Source: Phycisphaerales bacterium
GTDB taxonomy: Bacteria; Planctomycetota; Phycisphaerae; Phycisphaerales; SM1A02
Direction: 5' to 3'
NCBI GenBank assembly: GCA_030748805.1
Contig: JASMLG010000059.1
Span: 1 to 61,336 of the forward strand
DNA: 61,336 bases
Shown here: positions 52,980-61,336 of the stretch, piece after piece
Numbering within the stretch: the first letter of the stretch is position 1
How the letters are laid out: the number at the start of each line of letters is the position of its first letter
The notes under the pieces: generated by a model
What the model was told of the DNA's origin: nothing
The model's database searches: none
Seen by the model: only the letters and a program-made list of their open reading frames with translations
Made by a program: the position numbers and the translations under genes

Positions 52980-53623
52980 AAAAAGCGTTTTCATTAATTG
53001 AGTTATTAGTAGTAATCGCAATTGTTGGAATCATTGCTTCGCTATTGATTTCAATGATTAGCGGTGGTTACACACTTTCTAAAACTACTCTCTGTAAAAA
53101 CAATCAAAGACAACTCGTTTTTGCTGCAACAAGTTATAGAAACGACAATGGAAAACATCCACCAGCGGTCGTGTCGATGAGTGTGCACTGGGATAACGAA
53201 TCAATTCTATGGCAATATTTAGATAAAGTTGAAGAGAAACTGATTTGCTCAGAACACTTTGACGAGTCATATTCAACAACTGGATATAACTACAACGCAA
53301 TGCTCGGAGACGAATATCAAATAGGAAGTGGAATAACTATCGAAGGCATTTCGGTTTCTAATTGCTCTCACCCAGCAAACTGTGCGATGTTTGGAGATGG
53401 ACACAATAATAAGTTTATGCGAGCAACACTTAGCAATATTTCAATTCGATGTGGTGGAAGGCAATCATTTAGGCATAGCGGGGCAACTGTTATTGGCTGG
53501 CTCGATGGACATGTTAGTGTGCAACCAACGATGTATAACAATGGATGCGATGTAGTACCAAACGTCGGCTTCCTAAGCGAAGACAACAACGCGTACGACC
53601 CCAGAATGTTGAACTTGGACTAA
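52976..53623 (+). CDS. Pseudopilin-like protein with H-X9-DG motif
   Basis: 215 residues from a TTG that overlaps the preceding TGA by three bases. The N-terminus KKAFSLIELLVVIAIVGIIASLL is a prepilin leader and helix with Glu at +5 and Ala before the cut. The C-terminal region has HSGATVIGWLDGHV, the H-X9-DG motif of a family abundant in Planctomycetes and Verrucomicrobia. It is co-transcribed with the dockerin-like protein under the riboswitch. Role unknown; possibly a surface or pseudopilus-associated adaptor. Confidence 0.85.
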   Translation: MKKAFSLIELLVVIAIVGIIASLLISMISGGYTLSKTTLCKNNQRQLVFAATSYRNDNGKHPPAVVSMSVHWDNESILWQYLDKVEEKLICSEHFDESYSTTGYNYNAMLGDEYQIGSGITIEGISVSNCSHPANCAMFGDGHNNKFMRATLSNISIRCGGRQSFRHSGATVIGWLDGHVSVQPTMYNNGCDVVPNVGFLSEDNNAYDPRMLNLD

Positions 53624-53651
53624 GTCCATTATCTAGTACGACATCTAATAA

Positions 53652-53756
53652 CCCACTCTTGCCACCATTCTAGCACCTACTGACGTATATGCGGACAATC
53701 ATATTGATGTCAATGATATTCTTGAAGTCGTTTCTGCAAAGGGGCAATTGTTGTAA
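53652..53756 (+). pseudogene. Remnant of a dockerin-like C-terminus
   Basis: An open segment of 34 codons without a start codon reads ...PTDVYADNHIDVNDILEVVSAKG and ends at TAA 53754-53756. The phrase HIDVNDILEVVSAKG matches the dockerin-like repeat at the end of the 52098 protein (VDVNDLLTVIANFG). An upstream in-frame TAA immediately before 53652 shows it is not part of a longer gene. It looks like the surviving 3' end of a lost dockerin-like gene. The rest of the gap to moeA (53757-53823) shows nothing. Confidence 0.6.
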
Positions 53757-53823
53757 AGACATTAATCAAGATTGGCTAGTTAAAGTGACTGATTTGCTAT
53801 AGGTTCTCGCTGGTTTGGATTGA

Positions 53824-55023
53824 TTATTGCCAAGGCCATGCAAGGTAAGCTACTTGCGAACCGGATTGAATGACAGTGTTCGAGGATGGTAGTTGCACGA
53901 GACCCTGTGTTGTAGAAGTGTGTGACAGATCCCCAGAACCCTGCCAAGATGGAACTGCAACTCTGCCGTCTACAAATTTGCAAGGACGAAATGCATGTCT
54001 ATGCGGATTTGGCTTGACTTCAGTTGTAAGAAGAACTTCCTGCCAAGGTAAATCTGGCGTTATTCCTTGCAAAGCACGAACTATTGGCCAACCAAAAATA
54101 GTACAACATGCAAGTGCAGATACGGGATTTCCAGGCAATCCAAGAATAACAGCGTTCTCATGCTTGCCAACAATTACTGGTTTTCCTGGCTGTATTTTTG
54201 CGCCTTTAACTACTAATTCAACTCCAGCATTTAAGAATGCGTCTGGGAAAAAATCACGTTTACCGGCACTTATTCCACCTACTGTCACAACCAAGTCAAC
54301 CTTATCGTTAAGCACATTAATTAATGCTTCATTTGTCGCATCAGTAGAATCAGGTACATGTATTGTTTCAACAACCTCACATCCCATAGAAGTAAGTGCT
54401 GCTGAAATCATTGGACTATTTCCATTGCGGATTTGATAAGGTAATGGTTGGGTGTCAATTGGAACAACCTCATCACCACTTGAAATTACAACTACTCTTG
54501 GTTTTGATAACACTTCAACTTCATGCACGCCAACGCTTGCGGCAATACCTATATGTTGCGGGGCAAGAGTAGTGTGTTTTGCTATAAGCACATCCCCTAC
54601 TTTTGCATCAGAACCGCGAGGGTGAATCGATTTTCCTTTTTTGATGTCGCTACAGTGAAACGTCACTTGTAACGAACCGTTATCTGTTAACTCATGTTGA
54701 ACAACCGTATCAAAACAATCTGGGACAGGAGCTCCTGTTGCGATTGTTATACAAGTATTACTTTCTACAGTTGAGTCGAAGTTTGTTCCAGCAGGTACAT
54801 TCCCTGAAACCTTCATAGTTCCACCCTTTTTAACTTCAGATGCTACAACAGCATACCCATCCATTTGACTTCGGTTGTATGGTGGCAAGTCACGATCAGC
54901 AACAATGTCTTTTGCTAAAAATCTGCCGAATGACAATTCTAATAGCACTTTCTCAACTTCACTTATTTTTTGAGCAATTGAAAGAGCTGAATCAAGTGCT
55001 TGGTTATATGAAGGTAAACTCAT
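53824..55023 (-). CDS. moeA: Molybdopterin molybdenumtransferase
   Basis: 399 residues, usual for MoeA. Motifs are DRDLPPYNRSQMDGYAV near residue 44, ATGAPVPDCFDTVVQHE, HPRGSDAKVG, VVISSGDEVVP, VVTVGGISAGKRDF and ILGLPGNPVSAL. It inserts molybdenum into molybdopterin in the last step of cofactor synthesis. Its start shares a base with the moaD stop, so the two are coupled. No molybdoenzyme is encoded in this window. Confidence 0.96.
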   Translation of the reverse strand: MSLPSYNQALDSALSIAQKISEVEKVLLELSFGRFLAKDIVADRDLPPYNRSQMDGYAVVASEVKKGGTMKVSGNVPAGTNFDSTVESNTCITIATGAPVPDCFDTVVQHELTDNGSLQVTFHCSDIKKGKSIHPRGSDAKVGDVLIAKHTTLAPQHIGIAASVGVHEVEVLSKPRVVVISSGDEVVPIDTQPLPYQIRNGNSPMISAALTSMGCEVVETIHVPDSTDATNEALINVLNDKVDLVVTVGGISAGKRDFFPDAFLNAGVELVVKGAKIQPGKPVIVGKHENAVILGLPGNPVSALACCTIFGWPIVRALQGITPDLPWQEVLLTTEVKPNPHRHAFRPCKFVDGRVAVPSWQGSGDLSHTSTTQGLVQLPSSNTVIQSGSQVAYLAWPWQ

Positions 55024-55268
55024 TATCCTCCACTCACAGGAGGTAACAACGCCAATGTACAGCCATCTGTTAAAAGTGTTTCTGTAGAACAGATTTTTTG
55101 GTCAATTGCAAAAGCGCAAATGCCTCTTAGATCTGAGAGTCCTGAATGTTTCGATTCAAGCAATTCAAACGCTTCTCCTACACTTATATTCACTGGCGCA
55201 ATTAATTCGATTTCACGACTACCAATTGCATCTGCTGCTGCAGCAAAAAAAAGAACTTTACATTTCAT
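55023..55268 (-). CDS. moaD: Molybdopterin synthase sulfur-carrier subunit
   Basis: 81 residues from the ATG at 55266-55268, chosen because AGAAGG lies seven bases upstream and because 81 is the normal MoaD length; an ATG at 55283 would overlap mutL by 14 bases. Ubiquitin-like beta-grasp protein ending LLPPVSGG; the C-terminal Gly-Gly is thiocarboxylated. moaE is not in the window. Confidence 0.9.
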   Translation of the reverse strand: MKCKVLFFAAAADAIGSREIELIAPVNISVGEAFELLESKHSGLSDLRGICAFAIDQKICSTETLLTDGCTLALLPPVSGG

Positions 55269-55269
55269 T

Positions 55270-57000
55270 TCACCTTCTGCCAAAACGTTGCTCCAACTCT
55301 TCTATTGACAAACGAAGAGTAGTTGGTCTGCCATGAGGGCAACTACTCCCTCTTTCGATTTCTTTTCTTTTCTTTAATAAATCAGCAAGTTCAGTTGAGT
55401 TCAAATAATCTCCAGCTTTAATTGCTGCTTTACACGACATCATATCAAGGACTTCTGAAAGTGCCTCTTCCTCACTACTTGGGAAATCACAACTTCCTAG
55501 TTTATCAAGCAATTCCCTAATAAACTTTGAACCATCCACACTTCTTGACACAAGTAAGGTTGGAAGAGCGTAGACAGTGATTGACGCTGGACCAGAAGCG
55601 GAAACGTCAATTCCTAATTTTTCAAATAAGCGAGAATGTGTTTCTAATGATTCGATTTGTCCGCTATCTGCTTCTATGGAGTCAGGAACTAAAAGTCGCT
55701 GGGACTCCAAATTACCTGTTGCTAACCGTTTTGAAAATTCCTCAAACATGATGCGCTCATGTAATGCATGCTGATCAATAATCAAGATTCCTTGCTCATC
55801 TTGAGTCACAAGGAAACATTTTTGCACTTGCATTACCGCGTCCTTACCCATAATTGTTGGAAGAGGATTCGGGTGAGTTGGCAATTCAATTCCTGCAACC
55901 GCGTTTCTTGCTTGCTCGATAGAAAATGTATTTTGACTACCAGGTCCAAACTCAACTTGTCTTGAGCTAGATGAAAAATTACTCGATTGTGAGGAAGGAA
56001 TGTATGCAGGAACGATATCTTCTGTTTTAAGTGCAGTAGTGACTGCTCTGTTTACAAGTCGCCATATTACTTCGCGGTTTCTAAACCTAACCTCACGCTT
56101 CTGTGGATGTACGTTTACATCAACAAGAGATGGTTCCATTTCGAAGAAAAGTGCTGCAGTTGGCCAGCGCTTTGGTTCAATCAATCCACGAAAACCCTCT
56201 TTTAAGGCATGAGTTATTGAACTATCCGTTATCGACCTTCCGTTTACATGAATGCGTATGTGCCTAGATGTTGGTCGAGCAACAGAGGGCTTACCTATTA
56301 AGCCCCATAGTGCTATTCCTTCAACAGTTGAATCTATTTCTATTAATTCCCCATCGAGTTCGACACCTAAAATACTGAGGATTCTTTCTTTTGCACTTAC
56401 CTCCGGATAATCAATAATTGTTTTACTATCACTCTTAAGAATAAAAGAAACATCATGATGTGATGCAGCTAATCTCTGAATAACCTCTCGTACTCTTGTT
56501 GTTTCAGCGCCATCTGATTTTAAAAACTTCCTTCGTGCTGGAGTATTAAAAAACAATCTCTTAACTTCTACAGTAGTCCCGACTGAAGCAGCAATTGGTT
56601 TTGATTGTGACATTTTTCCACCATCAACTTCAATTTGCACACCAGCCTCATCTTCTTCTCTTCTACTTGACAAAGACAGATGGCTAATAGAACCGATGGA
56701 AGCAAGTGCTTCACCTCGAAAGCCTAGAGATGCAATTGAAGCGAGATCTTCCTCTTCTACAATTTTACTTGTTGCGTGAGGAGTCACCGCAAGATCAATC
56801 TCATCTGGAGAAATACCACATCCATTATCATTAATACGAATTAGCTCTTTTCCACCATGCTTGAGTTGAATTTCAACACGGGTACATCCTGCGTCAATTG
56901 AATTCTCAACCAATTCCTTAACAATACTTGATGGTCTATCCACTACTTCACCCGCAGCGATTTGGTTAATTAATACAGTTGGTAACTTTCTAATAGTCAT
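55270..57000 (-). CDS. mutL: DNA mismatch repair protein MutL with endonuclease motif
   Basis: 576 residues from the ATG at 56998-57000, which overlaps the nadE stop (ATGA). The N-terminal GHKL ATPase has NQIAAGEVVDRP, DNGCGI, ATSKI and GFRGEALASI. The C-terminal domain has DQHALHERIMFEEF, the DQHA-x2-E-x4-E metal motif of nicking MutL proteins, with CKAAIKAGD and CPHGRPT. It therefore belongs to the endonuclease type and should not need MutH. It works with MutS, not in this window. Confidence 0.95.
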   Translation of the reverse strand: MTIRKLPTVLINQIAAGEVVDRPSSIVKELVENSIDAGCTRVEIQLKHGGKELIRINDNGCGISPDEIDLAVTPHATSKIVEEEDLASIASLGFRGEALASIGSISHLSLSSRREEDEAGVQIEVDGGKMSQSKPIAASVGTTVEVKRLFFNTPARRKFLKSDGAETTRVREVIQRLAASHHDVSFILKSDSKTIIDYPEVSAKERILSILGVELDGELIEIDSTVEGIALWGLIGKPSVARPTSRHIRIHVNGRSITDSSITHALKEGFRGLIEPKRWPTAALFFEMEPSLVDVNVHPQKREVRFRNREVIWRLVNRAVTTALKTEDIVPAYIPSSQSSNFSSSSRQVEFGPGSQNTFSIEQARNAVAGIELPTHPNPLPTIMGKDAVMQVQKCFLVTQDEQGILIIDQHALHERIMFEEFSKRLATGNLESQRLLVPDSIEADSGQIESLETHSRLFEKLGIDVSASGPASITVYALPTLLVSRSVDGSKFIRELLDKLGSCDFPSSEEEALSEVLDMMSCKAAIKAGDYLNSTELADLLKKRKEIERGSSCPHGRPTTLRLSIEELEQRFGRR

Positions 57001-58652
57001 GATGTCTCTCGCGAAGTTGTCCATGATCTTTTCATTACTATAGGCAGCCGGCGTCCTCTGCCAAATGCCCGTGGTGATGTTTTAAGTATTACCGCTGCTT
57101 GATCTCGTTTAAATTGTGATATATCTACCATTTTTATAATTTTAGAAATAAACTCACGCTTCACATTTAATTTCTCTTCAATGTCATCAATACCTAAATC
57201 CAAATCAACTAGAAGTCGCAAAACCTCGTCGAGTTCATCGTATTCAGGTAAAGAATCCTGATCTAACTGATTGGGTCTCAACTCTGCAGATGGTGGCTTT
57301 GTAATTGTTGATTGCGGGATTGGAGGTAGCTCAAATCCACATTCGTTATAGTTTTTGTTAATCCAGTTTGACAACGACCAAACATCTGTTTTGTAAATAT
57401 CGCCAATGACTGAAATAGCACCGTCCATATCTCCGTAAAGAGTTGTGTATCCAACAGCGAGTTCTGATTTGTTTCCTGTTGCCAACAATAGAGAGGAACT
57501 CTGATTTGATAGAGCCATTAATAAAAGCCCACGAATACGCGCTTGAGCATTTTCACCTGCGATTCCGCTTATATCTAAATTATCATCTTCGAGTGTTCGT
57601 TCAAATCCAGAATGCATGTACCCAATAGGGAGAGTCATAGTCATAATCCCAAGTTTAACTGCAAGTTGCTCAGCGTCTTCGATTGAGCCAAGAGATGAGT
57701 ATCTTGATGGCATTAAAACTCCAGTTACGTTTTGTGCTCCCAGGGCTGCCACTGCAATAGTTGCAGTTAGTGCAGAGTCAATTCCTCCAGATAATCCTAG
57801 AATCGCCTTTTGGTGACCTGTTTTTATGAAGTAATCTTTTGTGCCAAGAACTAGTGCTCTGTACCTCTCTTGGTCATCAGACGTTGTTGCAATATCGGAT
57901 GCGCCAGAACTTATGTCTACTGTAGTTGCGCCTGTTTCAAAAACAGGAAGTTGCCCTAGCAACCCTTTCGGTGAACATATAAACGAACCACCATCAAAAA
58001 TTAGATCATCATTACCACCTACTTGATTACATACTACTGCAGTAATTTTTTTCTCAGAAGCAAGTTCCATTGCATATTGCAAATGCGTATCTCTTTTTCC
58101 TGTTACAAAAGGAGATGCACTTGGTGAAATTAATATTGTGCAACCTGCTTCTAAAAGTTCGTTAACTGGGTTAATGTCATAAGTAGGTGCTGAACTAGCA
58201 TCGAAGCCACGCCAAAAATCCTCGCAGATTGCTACGCCTATCTTTTCTCCACATAATTCAAAAGTGCAAATATCTTCACCAGAGTCGAAATATCTTTTTT
58301 CGTCAAACACGTCGTAACTTGGTAGAAGTTGTTTATCGTAAACGTAGGAAATCTCGCCTTTCTGCAAAACGCTAATACTATTTCGTAAACGATTAGTTGC
58401 AGCATCTACTCTTGGATGTCCCACAATCAATGTTTTGTCAGTACATATTTCAGCGAGTTTCTGAACTGCTTCTTCACACGCTTGAACGAATCCAGAGCAG
58501 TTCAACAAATCTCGAGGTGGATAACCACATATAGACATTTCTGGACTTACGATTAAGTCAGAATCCAGAAGATTTACCGACTTGATTAATTTATCAGTAT
58601 TCCCTGTGATATCTCCCACCAATGGATTGAGTTGAATCATGCTTATACGCAT
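56997..58652 (-). CDS. nadE: Glutamine-dependent NAD+ synthetase
   Basis: 551 residues from the ATG at 58650-58652 (MRISMIQLNPLVGD, the usual start); an upstream in-frame ATG would add 12 residues. The N-terminal glutaminase of the nitrilase fold has SPEMSICGYPPRDLL and GVAICEDFW with the nucleophile Cys. The C-terminal synthetase has the PP-loop LGLSGGIDSALTATIA and ATGNKSELAVGYTTLYGD. It makes NAD from deamido-NAD, ATP and glutamine. It overlaps mutL by 4 bases. Confidence 0.95.
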   Translation of the reverse strand: MRISMIQLNPLVGDITGNTDKLIKSVNLLDSDLIVSPEMSICGYPPRDLLNCSGFVQACEEAVQKLAEICTDKTLIVGHPRVDAATNRLRNSISVLQKGEISYVYDKQLLPSYDVFDEKRYFDSGEDICTFELCGEKIGVAICEDFWRGFDASSAPTYDINPVNELLEAGCTILISPSASPFVTGKRDTHLQYAMELASEKKITAVVCNQVGGNDDLIFDGGSFICSPKGLLGQLPVFETGATTVDISSGASDIATTSDDQERYRALVLGTKDYFIKTGHQKAILGLSGGIDSALTATIAVAALGAQNVTGVLMPSRYSSLGSIEDAEQLAVKLGIMTMTLPIGYMHSGFERTLEDDNLDISGIAGENAQARIRGLLLMALSNQSSSLLLATGNKSELAVGYTTLYGDMDGAISVIGDIYKTDVWSLSNWINKNYNECGFELPPIPQSTITKPPSAELRPNQLDQDSLPEYDELDEVLRLLVDLDLGIDDIEEKLNVKREFISKIIKMVDISQFKRDQAAVILKTSPRAFGRGRRLPIVMKRSWTTSRETS

Positions 58653-58674
58653 AGGAAAGCATTGTACCAAACGA

Positions 58675-58701
58675 CACAAGCCCGCCAAAGGCGGGCTTGT
58701 G
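58675..58701. terminator. Strong 12-base-pair hairpin between the HTH-receiver gene and nadE
   Basis: CACAAGCCCGCC (58675-58686) and GGCGGGCTTGTG (58690-58701) form a perfect stem with an AAA loop. It lies after the HTH-receiver gene stop (58747) and 22 bases before the nadE start on the minus strand. The T run that follows is weak, so it may be a terminator for the upstream gene or a leader structure of nadE. Confidence 0.55.
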
Positions 58702-58746
58702 CATCACACACTGGTTTGGATAAACCAGAAAGGAAAGGAGTTTTGT

Positions 58747-59343
58747 TTAATAGACAACTGCTACAGCATTTTCAATTGAATCTATTACTTGTCTAACCGT
58801 AAATGGCTTCCTCAATACACCATCAAATCCACTGCAAGTTAGACGTGTAATTTGACCATCTGTTAATCGACCGCTCATAGCGATAATTTTCGTTGCCTGC
58901 ATATCATCACTATTCTTAAGACCATTTGTAAATGATGTGTAATCATCATTACAGAATGAAATGTCAAACAACATTACATGTGGTCTAAACCGTTCGCATT
59001 CAACACCTGCTGAGAATGGATCACTGCAAGAATGTACAACATAATCGGTTTGCTCACTAAATACGCGTTCTAGCGTATTAACTACATCTTTATCACAATC
59101 AACTATTAGCACTCGAGTATTTCCTGACATTAATCCATCAAGTGGAATGCCATGCTCTTGCATAAAATCCATTAGCGCTTGTACTGGGATTCTTCGGTCT
59201 TTTGATCCGGGAATTCGGTAGCCCTCAATTTGCCCTGAGTCAAACCATTTGCTAACTGTTCTTGCTGCTACATTACAAATCTTAGCTACTTCACCTGTTG
59301 TAAGTACGTCTTTTTCGAAGGGGTTCATCATTTCCAAGTTCAC
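58747..59343 (-). CDS. Regulator with N-terminal HTH and C-terminal receiver domain
   Basis: 198 residues. The N-terminal excisionase/BldC-like helix-turn-helix is VLTTGEVAKICNVAARTVSKWFDSGQIEG, followed by YRIPGSKDRRIP. The receiver domain begins near residue 76 and holds all key residues: acidic pair Asp82/Asp84, phosphoacceptor Asp127 in MLFDISF, Ser157 in IIAMSGR, and Lys179 in RKPF. The order is the reverse of most response regulators. It has no cognate kinase beside it. Starts at the MNLEMM or MNPFEKD methionine are both possible. Confidence 0.85.
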   Translation of the reverse strand: MNLEMMNPFEKDVLTTGEVAKICNVAARTVSKWFDSGQIEGYRIPGSKDRRIPVQALMDFMQEHGIPLDGLMSGNTRVLIVDCDKDVVNTLERVFSEQTDYVVHSCSDPFSAGVECERFRPHVMLFDISFCNDDYTSFTNGLKNSDDMQATKIIAMSGRLTDGQITRLTCSGFDGVLRKPFTVRQVIDSIENAVAVVY

Positions 59344-59447
59344 CTAAATTAAAGTTCTGTTATGCCACGTCTCCACGCGGATCGACGACATGTAGTGCTT
59401 CGTCAATGCAAGTGGCTCCGTTTACTCCGAAGGTTATGTTTATGATG

Positions 59448-59491
59448 AAAAAACGATCGATTGCGGTGTTTTTGCACAACCCGCGACCGAT
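59448..59491 (-). terminator. Rho-independent terminator of pckA
   Basis: On the minus strand ATCGGT and GCGG (59491-59481, with a bulge) pair with CCGC and ATCGAT (59466-59456), and six T follow (59453-59448). It lies 32 bases after the pckA stop. The remaining gap to the HTH-receiver gene (59344-59447) shows no further element. Confidence 0.7.
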
Positions 59492-59522
59492 AACGTCGCT
59501 TAATGTAAATATGGGTAATTAA

Positions 59523-61094
59523 TTAGCAGTTTGGACCAGCAGACCGAACTGAATCAATCATGTCATATTTGAGATCATTTGCCCTAAATTTTTTCGCAAG
59601 TTCTTGTGCCATAGATACATATGCATCACCGTCATCCCACGTGTTACATGGATCAAGAACCTCCGAAGGGACATTTGGTACAGTAGTTGGAATATGGAGA
59701 CCAAAGATAGGATGTTCAATAAAATCCGATTCAGCAAGAGATCCATCGAGAATAGCTGTTACGAAAGCGCGAGTCCACTCTAGTTTAAATCTAGTTCCTG
59801 TCCCATAAGGTCCACCTGTCCAACCAGTGTTTAATAACCAAACATCTGCGTTTTGCTCTTCCACCCTTTTTGATAGCCACTGTGCATAATCCATTGGTGG
59901 TCTAGGCAAGAATGGTCCGCCAAAGCAAGGGCTAAAGTTCGGTTGTGGTTCAGTTATTTCTGCCTCTGTTCCAGCAAGTTTTGACGTATAACCATTTATG
60001 AAATAATACATCGCTTGATCAGAAGTTAATTTGCTTACAGGAGGAAGTACACCAAAGGCATCGGCAGTTAAAAAGATCACATTCTTTGGATGTCCACAAA
60101 CACTTGGTATCTTTGCATCTGGAATGTAATCAACAGGATAAGCAACTCTAGTGTTTTCTGTTTTTGATCCATCGTTGTAATCGGGAATTCTTGTATCTTC
60201 ATCAAGTACGACATTTTCAAGTACTGAACCAAACTTAATTGCATCCCAAATTTGCGGTTCCCCTTCTTTTGAAAGTTTTATGCACTTCGCGTAGCAACCC
60301 CCTTCAAAGTTGAAAATCCCGTCATCGCTCCAACCATGCTCATCATCACCAATTAAAGGACGATTCGGGTCAGCAGAAAGTGTAGTTTTTCCGGTTCCAC
60401 TTAATCCAAAGAAAAGTGCAACGTTTGTTTCATCATTTTTATCCACATTTGCAGAGCAATGCATTGGAAAAACGTTGACTTCTGTCATATCAAAGTTCAT
60501 TGCATAGAAGATGGATTTTTTAATTTCACCTGCGTACCGAGTGCCGCAAATCACAACCTTCTTTTGTTCCATAGATTGAATCACGCAAACTCCACTATTC
60601 AAACCATAGTTCTCACAATCTTCAATTACTAAATTACACGCATTAATAATTGTCCAATCGGGTTCAAAGTTTGCAGAGCCCTCGCCTCTAATAAACATCG
60701 TAGAAGCAAACAAACAATGCCATGCTTCTTCGGCAACAACCGAAACGTTCAACCGATACCGTTCATCTGCTCCCGCGAATCCATCAAAACGAAAGAGTTC
60801 TTCTTTTTTGCCGAGATACTCGGTAGCCAACGATTCAATTTTTGCAAAGTTTTCCGGAGTAATTGGGCGGTTTGTGTTGCCCCATGCAATAGCATCGTGA
60901 ACCCCTGGAGTGTCTTCAACAAACTTGTCGTTCGGAGAGCGTCCAGTGCGGTCTCCAGTATCACAGCAGAGTGCACCATTGGATGCAAGTACACCTTCTC
61001 CTCGAGAAAGTGCTGTTTCGATGAGCTTTGCAGTAGAGAGATTTGAATGGATGGTTACACCGGGAAAATCAAGGCGTTGTGTTGCTGTTTTCAT
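59523..61094 (-). CDS. pckA: Phosphoenolpyruvate carboxykinase (ATP)
   Basis: 523 residues, normal for the ATP-dependent enzyme. The kinase loop GLSGTGKTTLSAD is near residue 230 and is followed by GDDEHGWSDDGIFNFEGGCYAK, with RYAGEIKKSIF and TGWTGGPYGTGTRF. It converts oxaloacetate and ATP to phosphoenolpyruvate, CO2 and ADP, the gateway to gluconeogenesis. It stands alone, with its own terminator. The 164 bases upstream to tRNA-His would hold its promoter; no strong minus-strand pair was identified. Confidence 0.97.
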   Translation of the reverse strand: MKTATQRLDFPGVTIHSNLSTAKLIETALSRGEGVLASNGALCCDTGDRTGRSPNDKFVEDTPGVHDAIAWGNTNRPITPENFAKIESLATEYLGKKEELFRFDGFAGADERYRLNVSVVAEEAWHCLFASTMFIRGEGSANFEPDWTIINACNLVIEDCENYGLNSGVCVIQSMEQKKVVICGTRYAGEIKKSIFYAMNFDMTEVNVFPMHCSANVDKNDETNVALFFGLSGTGKTTLSADPNRPLIGDDEHGWSDDGIFNFEGGCYAKCIKLSKEGEPQIWDAIKFGSVLENVVLDEDTRIPDYNDGSKTENTRVAYPVDYIPDAKIPSVCGHPKNVIFLTADAFGVLPPVSKLTSDQAMYYFINGYTSKLAGTEAEITEPQPNFSPCFGGPFLPRPPMDYAQWLSKRVEEQNADVWLLNTGWTGGPYGTGTRFKLEWTRAFVTAILDGSLAESDFIEHPIFGLHIPTTVPNVPSEVLDPCNTWDDGDAYVSMAQELAKKFRANDLKYDMIDSVRSAGPNC

Positions 61095-61216
61095 GGCATT
61101 TCTCTTGTAAAAAGTTAACTGGTATGGGTATTACTGAAACCGCATATTCTACTTCACCCTCGACATTTTTTGGACTTTTTATGCAGTTGAAAATTAAGCA
61201 AAAATAAACGAGATAT

Positions 61217-61245
61217 TGACCAATCATCACATAGTGGATACCCTG
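61217..61245 (+). promoter_or_regulatory. Possible promoter of tRNA-His
   Basis: TTGACC (61217-61222) and TACCCT (61240-61245) have a 17-base spacer. The start would fall about seven bases before the tRNA at 61259. The -10 box matches TATAAT in only three positions. Confidence 0.4.
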
Positions 61246-61258
61246 TCCAGTCCCATAT

Positions 61259-61332
61259 GGCGATCGTAGCTCAGTCGGTAGAGCACCGGGTTGTGATCCT
61301 GGATGTCGCGGGTTCAAGTCCCGTCGGTCGCC
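61259..61332 (+). tRNA. tRNA-His (anticodon GTG)
   Basis: Cloverleaf with the extra G at -1 (61259) opposite C73, characteristic of tRNA-His. Acceptor GCGATCG pairs with CGGTCGC with one G-T pair; D arm AGCTCAGTCGGTAGAGC; anticodon loop TTGTGAT; T arm CGGG-TTCAAGT-CCCG. CCA is not encoded. Confidence 0.95.
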
Positions 61333-61336
61333 CTTT

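Noticed and set aside
53870..54436. Plus-strand open frame of 188 codons inside moeA
   Set aside because: Antisense to a fully conserved moeA; no motif.
60717..61046. Plus-strand open frame of 109 codons inside pckA
   Set aside because: It is antisense to a well-conserved gene and has no recognisable product.

Overview
The window looks like a piece of a low-GC marine planctomycete chromosome, most likely of the Phycisphaerae. This is inferred from gene content, not from a search. The pointers are a secreted protein ending in two dockerin-like EF-hand repeats of the VDVNDLL type, a pseudopilin-like protein with an H-X9-DG motif, a POT transporter with a large soluble insert, a regulator with an N-terminal HTH and a C-terminal receiver, and multi-subunit enzymes whose partner genes are not adjacent. 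No transposase, integrase, phage gene or CRISPR array was seen. Most of the window is housekeeping sequence with short intergenic gaps.

Layout. 1-8582: an exported protein running off the left edge, a CPBP protease, B12-dependent methionine synthase (metH), then an exported protein with a NatAB-like ABC exporter, and an orphan CoA-transferase subunit A. 8712-23640: a long plus-strand type II secretion cluster of ATPase, inner-membrane platform, five pseudopilin-like proteins, GspL/M/C-like assembly proteins and secretin, flanked by an exported protein and a lipoprotein. 23738-28733: POT transporter, half-length asparaginase-like protein and a DUF255 thioredoxin-DsbD-alpha fusion. 29663-36146: the nuoJKLMN membrane arm of complex I. 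36263-42297: pgsA-pgpA, gcvPA-gcvPB and a secreted M28 peptidase.

42389-48163: RNase P RNA with terminator, a dehydrogenase-like protein, a sucC-HAD-DUF418-hypothetical run and a thioredoxin-family protein. 48239-49546: a candidate structured RNA, three small lipoproteins, a terminator, two abutting perfect palindromes and tRNA-Thr(CGT). 49561-53756: a HEAT-repeat exported protein, divergent from a cobalamin riboswitch that leads a secreted dockerin-like protein and an H-X9-DG pseudopilin, followed by a small dockerin-like remnant. 53824-61332: moeA-moaD-mutL-nadE in an overlapping run, an HTH-receiver regulator, ATP-dependent pckA and tRNA-His.

The unit most worth attention is the cobalamin-riboswitch operon at 51818-53623. 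A B12 sensor appears to control exported proteins of unknown function rather than a recognisable corrin enzyme or transporter. The secretion cluster (8712-23640) could be how this cell exports its dockerin-like and H-X9-DG proteins, but that link is inference.
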